Shown here: positions 1 through 5,411 of the stretch, in pieces
Layout: every line of letters starts with the position of its first letter
Numbering within the stretch: position 1 is the first letter of the stretch
From: Fimbriimonadia bacterium
GTDB taxonomy: Bacteria > Armatimonadota > Fimbriimonadia > Fimbriimonadales > Fimbriimonadaceae
NCBI GenBank assembly: GCA_029824495.1
Contig: JALGXY010000470.1
Coordinates: 1 to 6,010 of the forward strand
Reading direction: 5' to 3'
Length of the DNA: 6,010 nucleotides
Program-made: the position numbers and the translations under genes
Notes under the pieces: model-generated
Told to the model about the DNA's origin: nothing
Databases searched by the model: none
What the model saw: the letters and a program-made list of their open reading frames with translations, nothing else

Positions 1-506
1 ATATCAAGGAGATTCTCAACAAGAAGCAGTTTGCTCGGTTTGAACAGATCCTCCTTCAGCAGCAGGGAGCGATGGCTCTCGGCCGCGACAATGTGGCTGA
101 AGAGGTCGGCCTGAGCGACAAGCAGCACCGCGAAGTTCGAGAGATCATCCGTGAGAACATGCCGCGCGGTCCAATGGGCCCCGGCGGACGACAGGGCGGC
201 CCCGGAAGACTTGGTGATGGACAGCGACAGGGTGGAGGCCAGCGTGGCGACGCCCGCGGCGGCCAGCGCAGAGGCAGCGACAATGACGGCTTCAGAGGCG
301 GTCAGCGACGCGGCGGCGAAGGCGGACCTGCTGGAGACATGCAGGCTCGCAAAAAGAAGGTCGAAGCCAGGATCCTCTCGGTCTTGAACAAAGACCAGAA
401 GTCTAAGTGGCAGAAGATGCTCGGCAAGCCGTTCAAACTGACTCGACCTGAGCGAAGCGAAGGCCCTCGTGACGGCAGAGGCGGCGGCGGACGCATTGAC
501 CGCTGA
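1..506 (+). CDS. LTxxQ-like helical protein with Arg/Gly-rich linker (3' part)
   Basis: The frame is open from the window edge (first full codon at base 3) to a TGA at 504-506, giving 167 visible residues; the true start and any signal peptide lie upstream. The N-terminal part is charged and helical (ILNKKQFARFEQILLQQQ, then VGLSDKQHREVREIIREN). It resembles the LTxxQ-type repeats of Spy/CpxP-like proteins and of secreted proteins common in planctomycetes. A low-complexity Arg/Gly/Gln stretch follows (about bases 165-332) with two RGGQRRG copies. Then comes a second helix, ARILSVLNKDQKSKWQKML, and a GKPFKL end motif typical of these planctomycete proteins. The last residues (RPERSEGPRDGRGGGGR) look disordered. 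An envelope location is inferred from the family, not seen here. The exact role is unknown; chaperone-like or structural roles are possible. The reading frame is secure, the family assignment moderate. Confidence 0.75.
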   Translation, partial: IKEILNKKQFARFEQILLQQQGAMALGRDNVAEEVGLSDKQHREVREIIRENMPRGPMGPGGRQGGPGRLGDGQRQGGGQRGDARGGQRRGSDNDGFRGGQRRGGEGGPAGDMQARKKKVEARILSVLNKDQKSKWQKMLGKPFKLTRPERSEGPRDGRGGGGRIDR

Positions 507-529
507 CTCCACTGACTATGCCTATGCTC

Positions 530-568
530 CCCCTCCTCATTTCACTGAAACGAGGAGGGGACTTTTTT
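530..568 (+). terminator. Intrinsic terminator after the LTxxQ-like gene
   Basis: CCCCTCCTC (530-538) pairs perfectly with GAGGAGGGG (552-560). The 13-nt loop can form a further TTTC/GAAA mini-stem (540-543 with 547-550). Six T residues follow at 563-568. It begins 24 nt after the stop codon at 506, as expected for a Rho-independent terminator of the plus-strand gene. Confidence 0.9.
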
Positions 569-607
569 GTCTTTACTTTAAGTTCTCCCAAAAGCCTAGG
601 AAGATAA

Positions 608-619
608 TTTGAATTCAAA
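608..619. promoter_or_regulatory. Perfect 12-bp palindrome, possible operator
   Basis: TTTGAATTCAAA is exactly self-complementary and AT-rich. It lies in the 251-nt non-coding stretch between the terminator and the HtrA-like gene, where the promoter of the plus-strand operon should be. It is too short to be a convincing terminator and has no T-tract. A binding site for a dimeric regulator is possible, but a 12-mer palindrome can arise by chance and I do not recognise it as a known operator. Confidence 0.25.
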
Positions 620-668
620 CTCTGTGGTGCGGACGTTCCCATCTGCACTTCCCACGCCCGCTCAACTG

Positions 669-695
669 CCCTCCACCCCCTAACCCCCTCCTCCC
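669..695 (-). other. Putative G-quadruplex motif on the minus strand
   Basis: The plus strand shows four C-runs: CCC (669-671), CCCCC (676-680), CCCCC (684-688) and CCC (693-695), separated by 4, 3 and 4 nt. The minus strand therefore fits the G3+N1-7 quadruplex pattern. The G-rich strand is the template strand for the HtrA-like gene 63 nt downstream. Folding in the cell is inferred, not shown. Confidence 0.5.
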
Positions 696-722
696 TTTCG
701 CTTCGCAAAAAGGAGGAGGGGG
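684..722. repeat. 11-bp GC-rich inverted repeat (hairpin) upstream of the protease gene
   Basis: CCCCCTCCTCC (684-694) pairs perfectly with GGAGGAGGGGG (712-722), and TTT (696-698) can pair with AAA (708-710). There is no T-tract on either side, so it is not a classical terminator in either direction. The arm CCCCCTCCTC is identical to bases 529-538 of the preceding terminator. It lies 35 nt before the GTG start. It could be a leader RNA structure, a decayed terminator or a dispersed palindromic repeat. Its G-rich arm is too far from the start codon to serve as a ribosome binding site. Confidence 0.6.
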
Positions 723-757
723 AATCTGGATGCCAGCAATCGCGTACTATCAGATGA

Positions 758-1906
758 GTGAGTCGAAAGCAGTTGATCGGGCTTGTGGTCGGAGCCTTTA
801 TCGTCGTATTTCTTGGGGTCTCCGCAGCCCTCTGGTTCGACCGCAGCATGCGGCAGAACAGGCCCCTGTTCACCGCTGAAAACGGGTCGATTTTCAATGG
901 TCGGGCAGCCGGGCTGCAGAACCAGCCGATCACGCGGCCCAGCTTCGATTTTTCCGAAGCAGCCAAAAGGATCACGCCAAGCGTGGTCTACATCAACACC
1001 CACCGAGTTGCACAGTCCCTATTTGGCGACGAATTCGAGCGCCCCCTCAGTTCTGGGTCAGGCGTCATCATCTCTACCGACGGCTACATTCTCACCAACA
1101 ACCATGTTGTGCGTGACGCCTCGCGAATCACTGTTCAGCTTTCAGACGGTGTCACCTACGAAGCAGAGCTCATCGGCCGCGACCCGCGCAGCGATATCGG
1201 TCTGATCAAAATTGAGGCGACCGGACTGGAGGCTGCAATCAAAGGAGACAGTCAGTCGCTCGAAGTCGGCGATTGGGTGATGGCCGTCGGCTCACCTCTG
1301 GGACTCACAAATTCGGTTTCGATCGGAGTTGTCAGCAGCATGGCCCGTACAATTCCTCTCGACGACACAGTTCTCGTCGATGCGATTCAGACCGATGCCG
1401 CGATCAACGAAGGCAACTCCGGCGGGGCTCTCTGCTCAGACACAGGCGAGCTGATCGGCATCAACACGGCGATCGTCTCCCCCAACGAGGGCAGCATCGG
1501 CCTCGGATTTGCGATCCCGATCCATCGCGCAGAGAAAATCGTTGAAGAGCTTCGTGCAAACGGCCGTGTCGCCTACGGCTGGCTCGGGGTTGAATCGTAC
1601 TGGCGCTACGACGGTTCACTTGGTGACGCAGATTTTCGGCAGGCTGTAGCAAACGAGGTGGGTGCATCGAATCTCCCGCCCGACTCAGGGCTGCTGGTCA
1701 GACGAGTCTTTCCCAACACACCGGGCGACCAATCCGGCCTCGGGCCACTCGACGTGATCACCAAGATCAATGGCAATGAGGTGCGACGCGGAATGGACTA
1801 CACCCTTCAGATGATCGATAAGCGGCCTGGCGAAAAAGTGACGCTTGAAGTCTGGTCAAAGGGGTCCACCAAGAACATCGAGCTGACCCTTGCTGATCAG
1901 GGATAA
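758..1906 (+). CDS. HtrA/DegS-like membrane-anchored serine protease with one PDZ domain
   Basis: This is a 382-residue trypsin-fold protease of the HtrA (S1C) family, expected to degrade or sense misfolded proteins outside the cytoplasmic membrane. Residues 6-27 form an N-terminal hydrophobic anchor after a short basic start (MSRKQ). The catalytic triad is complete: His116 in TNNHVV, Asp146 in DPRSDIGLIKIE, and Ser221 in NEGNSGGAL. A single PDZ domain covers about 274-380, beginning with GWLGV. One PDZ and a membrane anchor resemble DegS more than DegP, though orthology cannot be claimed. The GTG at 758 is the first possible start, because an in-frame TGA lies directly before it at 755-757; the next ATG (Met31) would remove the anchor. 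No good Shine-Dalgarno sequence precedes it. It heads a likely three-gene unit, with the next gene 12 nt away. Active proteolysis is expected from the intact triad. Confidence 0.93.
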   Translation: MSRKQLIGLVVGAFIVVFLGVSAALWFDRSMRQNRPLFTAENGSIFNGRAAGLQNQPITRPSFDFSEAAKRITPSVVYINTHRVAQSLFGDEFERPLSSGSGVIISTDGYILTNNHVVRDASRITVQLSDGVTYEAELIGRDPRSDIGLIKIEATGLEAAIKGDSQSLEVGDWVMAVGSPLGLTNSVSIGVVSSMARTIPLDDTVLVDAIQTDAAINEGNSGGALCSDTGELIGINTAIVSPNEGSIGLGFAIPIHRAEKIVEELRANGRVAYGWLGVESYWRYDGSLGDADFRQAVANEVGASNLPPDSGLLVRRVFPNTPGDQSGLGPLDVITKINGNEVRRGMDYTLQMIDKRPGEKVTLEVWSKGSTKNIELTLADQG

Positions 1907-1918
1907 CTTTCAAGAGAA

Positions 1919-3538
1919 TTGCCCAAAAAATCGCACCAACAATCCCGTTTAGACGTCAGAATAAGTACACCAGACATGCAGAACTACTCTGACGGTCTGC
2001 CCGAACTTCTCGACGTCCTTCCGCCTGCGATTCGTGAACGAATCCAGGAGTCCGAAGTAGACAATCTGATCGAAATTGTCCTCGACTACGGCCGCCCGGC
2101 CGAGTGCCGATTCTACGACTCCACCATCCGATGGGATGACTTCGTCGTCGACTCATCGGATATCGATTACGTCGTCAAGTCGATCGGGCAGTTTGGTGGC
2201 GACAATCGCGCCGGTATTGAAAGGACCCTTCACAGGATCTCCTGTATCCGTTCGCGCCGCGAGAAGATTATCGGCCTCACCTGCCGGGTCGGCAGAGCGA
2301 TCGATGGCACGATTGACATCATTGACGATATCGTCCGCTCAGAGCGGTCAATCCTGCTGCTCGGCAAGCCTGGTGTCGGCAAAACCACAAAGCTCCGGGA
2401 AGTGGCTCGAGTGCTGGCTGACGAGGTCAAAAAGCGCGTGGTCATCATCGATACGTCGAGCGAAATCGGCGGTGATGGCGACATCCCTCACCCGGCTATC
2501 GGCAACGCCCGCCGCATGCAGGTCCCCTCTCCTGAAAAGCAGCATGGCGTGATGATCGAGGCGGTTGAAAACCACATGCCCGAGGTGATCGTCATCGACG
2601 AGATCGGCAACGAAGCTGAGGCCTTGGCAGCTCGCACAATCGCCGAACGAGGCGTTCAGCTGATCGCGACAGCCCACGGCGGCACGCTCGAAAACCTGAT
2701 GCTCAACCCGTCGCTGGCCGATCTGATCGGCGGCATTCAGACGGTGACTCTGAGTGACGACGAGGCACGGCGGCGCGGCACTCAGAAGACCGTGCTTGAA
2801 CGAAAGTCTCCCCCAACCTTTGATGTCGTGATTGAGCTGGTCGACTACAACAAACTCGCTGTCCATCACGATGTCCAGAAGACCGTCGATCTTGTTCTGC
2901 GCGGCATCCAGCCAAAACCGGAGGTTCGTGTCCGAACCAGCCCCGGTGAAGTCGAAGTCGTTCAGCAGGAAGAGACCCCCGAGATCGAGGAGCCTGGCTT
3001 CAACGAGCGGTTCCCCAGTCTCGTCTCCTCCAAACCCGAAAAACCTGGCGACAAGAAGCGGTCCCGCGATGGCGACAAGGTCGTCAAGGTCTTCCCTTAC
3101 GGCATCGCCCGGACCAGGCTGGAGCGAGCCATACGCGAGCGAAAAGCCCCAGCCCTCATCACCAACGACATCAAACAGGCCGATGCGGTGATCGCCATCC
3201 GGTCGAGCCAGCAGCACAAGTCAGCCAAGATGCGTGACCTGCCTCGAGGCCTGCCCACCTACGTGGTCAAATCGAACACGTTTACGCAGATTGCTGGTGC
3301 CCTTGATGATGTCCTGAAGGGTAAGGGCCGCGACAAGGACGCTGAGTCTGAAGCGATCGAAGAGGCTCGGTTTGCGGTTGAACAGGTGCTTTCGACAGGT
3401 TCTCCGGTCGAGCTCACTCCACGCGACGCCAGAACCAGAAAACTGCAGTTCCAGGTGATCGAAGCGAAGCGTTTGGCAGCAGAGAGTGTCGGTACAGATC
3501 CAAAGCGTCGAATCCGCGTCTTGCCAAACCGGCTCTGA
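1919..3538 (+). CDS. Ycf45/SpoIIIAA-like ATPase with C-terminal R3H domain
   Basis: The 539-residue protein matches the Ycf45-type family known from cyanobacteria, plastids and other bacteria. An N-terminal domain (about 25-135) includes LPPAIRERI and [11 protein letters not shown]. The AAA/RecA-like ATPase core has a Walker A motif GKPGVGKTT (149-157), a Walker B motif VIVIDEIG (223-230), and a [10 protein letters not shown] motif (251-260). A conserved middle domain (about 390-468, from [12 protein letters not shown] to IAGALDDVL) and an R3H region (about 481-538) follow. In the R3H motif Arg507 is present, but Phe511 stands where the signature histidine is expected. A disordered, charged linker spans 335-388. 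The TTG at 1919 is the first possible start after the protease stop, which is in the same frame. ATG 1976 (residue 20) is an alternative that keeps every domain, and neither has a clear ribosome binding site. ATP hydrolysis is expected; the substrate is unknown. Confidence 0.9.
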   Translation: MPKKSHQQSRLDVRISTPDMQNYSDGLPELLDVLPPAIRERIQESEVDNLIEIVLDYGRPAECRFYDSTIRWDDFVVDSSDIDYVVKSIGQFGGDNRAGIERTLHRISCIRSRREKIIGLTCRVGRAIDGTIDIIDDIVRSERSILLLGKPGVGKTTKLREVARVLADEVKKRVVIIDTSSEIGGDGDIPHPAIGNARRMQVPSPEKQHGVMIEAVENHMPEVIVIDEIGNEAEALAARTIAERGVQLIATAHGGTLENLMLNPSLADLIGGIQTVTLSDDEARRRGTQKTVLERKSPPTFDVVIELVDYNKLAVHHDVQKTVDLVLRGIQPKPEVRVRTSPGEVEVVQQEETPEIEEPGFNERFPSLVSSKPEKPGDKKRSRDGDKVVKVFPYGIARTRLERAIRERKAPALITNDIKQADAVIAIRSSQQHKSAKMRDLPRGLPTYVVKSNTFTQIAGALDDVLKGKGRDKDAESEAIEEARFAVEQVLSTGSPVELTPRDARTRKLQFQVIEAKRLAAESVGTDPKRRIRVLPNRL

Positions 3539-3565
3539 GCCTAAAATCGGTGCTACTCTTGCTCT

Positions 3566-3937
3566 ATGAAGCTTGATGCAATCGGCATCGTTGTGCCGGA
3601 TATGGCCAAAGCCGTGGAGTTCTACCGCCTGCTCGGCGTCGACTTCCCCGACGCGACTGAAGACCACATCGAGGCGACCCTCCCCAACGGCCTGCGCCTG
3701 ATGATGGATACCGAGGATCTGGTCAAGCAGTTCACCGATTGGGTCGAGCCTCAAGGCCAGCGGATCGGGCTTGCGTTTCTGTGCGACTCTCCCGCCGAAG
3801 TCGATGCGATGTACCAAAAGGTGCTCGACGCCGGTTTTGAGGGAAAGAGAGAGCCTTGGGACGCGTTCTGGGGCCAGCGCTACGCGATGATCCTCGATCC
3901 GGCTGGCAACTCAGTCGACCTGTTTGCGCGGCTTTAA
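3566..3937 (+). CDS. Small VOC-superfamily (glyoxalase/bleomycin-resistance fold) protein
   Basis: The 123-residue protein has the usual one-subunit VOC length and both half-repeats. The first is IGIVVPDMAKAVEFYRLLG (6-24); the second is GLAFLCDSPAEVDAMYQKVL (68-87), ending in the typical ILDPAGNSVDLF (109-120). The fold usually dimerises to form a metal or ligand site. By alignment with typical metal-binding members the ligands seem absent: Ala5 in place of the first His, Gly68 at the second-strand ligand, and Asp118 in place of the last Glu. A non-metal binding role, as in drug-binding members, is therefore as likely as an enzyme. The substrate cannot be told from sequence. The ATG at 3566 starts right at the first strand, 27 nt after the ATPase stop, without an evident Shine-Dalgarno sequence. 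It is probably the last gene of the plus-strand unit. The neighbouring genes do not predict its job. Confidence 0.88.
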   Translation: MKLDAIGIVVPDMAKAVEFYRLLGVDFPDATEDHIEATLPNGLRLMMDTEDLVKQFTDWVEPQGQRIGLAFLCDSPAEVDAMYQKVLDAGFEGKREPWDAFWGQRYAMILDPAGNSVDLFARL

Positions 3938-3972
3938 AAATATGAGCCCCCTCCGATAACCGGAGGGGGCTC
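3936..3972 (-). terminator. Intrinsic terminator between convergent genes
   Basis: GAGCCCCCTCCG (3944-3955) and CGGAGGGGGCTC (3961-3972) form a perfect 12-bp stem with a 5-nt loop. On the minus strand the hairpin is followed by ATATTTTT, so it is a classical terminator for the flotillin cassette ending at 3982. The T-tract is the complement of A residues 3936-3940 and overlaps the VOC stop codon (3935-3937). On the plus strand the same hairpin lacks a U-tract; it may still slow or partly stop transcription from the other side or protect the 3' end. Confidence 0.9.
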
Positions 3973-3981
3973 GATGGCCGA

Positions 3982-5298
3982 CTAATCCACCTTAGGCGGA
4001 ACAGGTGGCGGCGAATCGCTCTCCACCACACTGGCAGCTGGCAGTGTATTGCCGTCTTCTGCCGGAGCGAAGTCCTGCAGCTTGCCGACCAGGTCGACAC
4101 CGAACACCTCTTTCACCTGCTCAGAAAGAGCAAGCAGGCGGCCAGAATCGATCGATCCTTTTCCGCCAGATGAGTCTGTGTCGATCACAGTCACCTTATC
4201 GATCTTCGTCTGAGAGATCGTATCGGTGAGCTGATTGATGACCGGAACGATCTTCTGAATAATGAAGATCTCTCGGGCCTGATCGCCAGCATCTGACCAG
4301 CTTTCAGAAAGCCGGGTCAGAGCGTCGGCTCGAGCGCGTCCGTCCTCCACGATAGGAGCGACAGAGCCACGGGCAGCCTGCTCGGCAGCCTCATACTCGG
4401 CTCTTGCCGGAGTAATAACGTCTGCCTGGAGCTTCTGCTTCAGCTGCTCAATCCGCGCCTTCTGGACCGGGATATCCGACTCGGCCTGAGCGACCAGCGC
4501 CGCGACCGCCGCTTTCTCTTCTGCCACAACCGCCTCTCTTCTTGTCAAGGCATCAGCAATGGCACGCTCTGCGTTCGCCTTCGCGATTTCGATTTGAGCG
4601 GTGATCTGAGCTCGATTTTCTTTCTGATCGTTCTCCGCTTCTCGTACCTGAGAGTCGGCATGGGCGATCGCTTCTGCCTTTCGAGCAGAGCTCAAGAGTT
4701 CGGCGTTTCGGATACGTCCAATAGAGTCGAGATACTTGACGTCGTCCGTGATGTTCTGGATCTTGAGCGAGTCGACCACCAGGCCGAGAGCACTCATGTC
4801 CTGCTCAGCTTCCAGCACGAGCTGCTGGTCGAGCATCGCTCGGTCCTCGTTCAGCTGCTCAGGCGTCAGCGTTGCAAGCACACCGCGAAGCGCACCTTCC
4901 AGCGTCGCCTGAGAGATCGCCATGATCTCAGCTCGGCTCTTGCCGAGGAACCGCTCAATAGCGTTGTTCAGCATCGGTTCATGGCTGGCAACTTTGACGT
5001 TTGCCACACCATGAATATTGACCGGTACACCACCTTTGGCGTAAGCGCCATTGGCCGAGAGTTCGATGATCATGTTCGTCAGATCGAGCCGATCAACTTT
5101 TTCAAGCAGTGGAATGCGGATTCTGAAGCCGCCGCCCGAGATGACTCGATAGCCGAACCGCTTGTCGCCAACCTTGCTGCTCGGTCCGGAAAAGACCAAT
5201 ACCTCGTTCGGTGCACAGCGACAGAACAGGTTCTTCGCATTCGCCATAAGGAGAATGAAGAAGAAGAAAAAGATTACAGCGATGATTCCAATTGCCAT
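3982..5298 (-). CDS. Flotillin-like SPFH-domain membrane scaffold protein
   Basis: This complete 438-residue protein has flotillin architecture. Residues 3-19 form a very hydrophobic N-terminal membrane segment containing five consecutive Phe (10-14). Next comes the motif LFCRCAPNEVLVFSG (24-38), close to the YRRCP-N-ILV pattern at the same place in other bacterial flotillins. The SPFH/band-7 domain covers about 30-190. A long Ala/Glu/Lys-rich coiled coil follows (about 195-310), and then a flotillin C-terminal domain (about 310-410, including KIDKVTVID). The tail is proline-rich (SPPPVPPKVD). Flotillins oligomerise into membrane microdomain scaffolds. The ATG at 5298 is supported by GAGGGG nine nt upstream and overlaps the stop of the preceding small gene by one base (TAATG). 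It is paralogous to the partial gene at the right edge. It is the last gene of the cassette and is followed by a strong terminator. Confidence 0.93.
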   Translation of the reverse strand: MAIGIIAVIFFFFFILLMANAKNLFCRCAPNEVLVFSGPSSKVGDKRFGYRVISGGGFRIRIPLLEKVDRLDLTNMIIELSANGAYAKGGVPVNIHGVANVKVASHEPMLNNAIERFLGKSRAEIMAISQATLEGALRGVLATLTPEQLNEDRAMLDQQLVLEAEQDMSALGLVVDSLKIQNITDDVKYLDSIGRIRNAELLSSARKAEAIAHADSQVREAENDQKENRAQITAQIEIAKANAERAIADALTRREAVVAEEKAAVAALVAQAESDIPVQKARIEQLKQKLQADVITPARAEYEAAEQAARGSVAPIVEDGRARADALTRLSESWSDAGDQAREIFIIQKIVPVINQLTDTISQTKIDKVTVIDTDSSGGKGSIDSGRLLALSEQVKEVFGVDLVGKLQDFAPAEDGNTLPAASVVESDSPPPVPPKVD

Positions 5299-5411
5299 TA
5301 GTTATTGCCCCTCTTTTTGTCTTTGGTGATGGCCACCAAGAAGAACAGCAGGCCGACACCGACCACAACAAATGCTCCAACAACGAGCATTGGCACCAGT
5401 CCAAATGACAT
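5298..5411 (-). CDS. 37-residue single-span membrane protein between flotillin genes
   Basis: The open frame runs from ATG at 5411 to TAA at 5300-5298 and encodes 37 residues. It begins MSFGLVPMLVVGAF, continues through a Val/Gly/Leu/Phe-rich segment (about residues 5-28), and ends ITKDKKRGNN. That is one hydrophobic span followed by a basic tail, suggesting the C-terminus is in the cytoplasm. Three observations support a real gene: a canonical AGGAGG ten nt before the ATG, a one-base TGATG overlap with the upstream flotillin-like gene, and a one-base TAATG overlap with the downstream flotillin. The product would be co-made with both flotillins in a fixed order, which suggests an accessory or regulatory subunit. 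It is not an NfeD protein, the known flotillin partner, being far too short. I recognise no family. A purely translational-coupling leader is the alternative, but the transmembrane-like composition argues against that. Confidence 0.8.
   Translation of the reverse strand: MSFGLVPMLVVGAFVVVGVGLLFFLVAITKDKKRGNN
5308..5313 (-). promoter_or_regulatory. Ribosome binding site of the complete flotillin gene
   Basis: Minus-strand GAGGGG ends nine nt before the ATG at 5298. It lies inside the last codons of the small membrane-protein gene, so the two genes are likely translationally coupled. The start is well supported by it. Confidence 0.7.

Noticed and set aside
580..608. Sigma-70-like promoter with GATAAT at 603-608
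   Set aside because: No acceptable -35 hexamer lies at 16-18 nt spacing, and planctomycete promoters are poorly defined by consensus, so I did not annotate it.
684..722. Second intrinsic terminator
   Set aside because: The hairpin is strong but has no T-tract on either strand's 3' side, so I annotated it only as an inverted repeat.
754..756. ATG just before the protease GTG start
   Set aside because: It is in a different frame from the protease and would give only a short peptide unlike any family; the protease frame has a TGA at 755-757 and starts at GTG 758.
433..975. Minus-strand open frame (180 codons) across the intergenic region and both flanking genes
   Set aside because: It runs through the terminator and hairpin and overlaps two well-supported plus-strand genes; its product has no recognisable domain.
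2348..3217. Long minus-strand open frame (289 codons) opposite the ATPase gene
   Set aside because: The opposite frame encodes a clear Ycf45-type ATPase with Walker motifs. The antisense product shows no recognisable domain and arises from codon bias in the real gene.
4594..5301. Plus-strand open frame (235 codons) opposite the flotillin gene
   Set aside because: The minus strand carries an unmistakable flotillin with a ribosome binding site and coupled neighbours; the plus-strand translation shows no family features.
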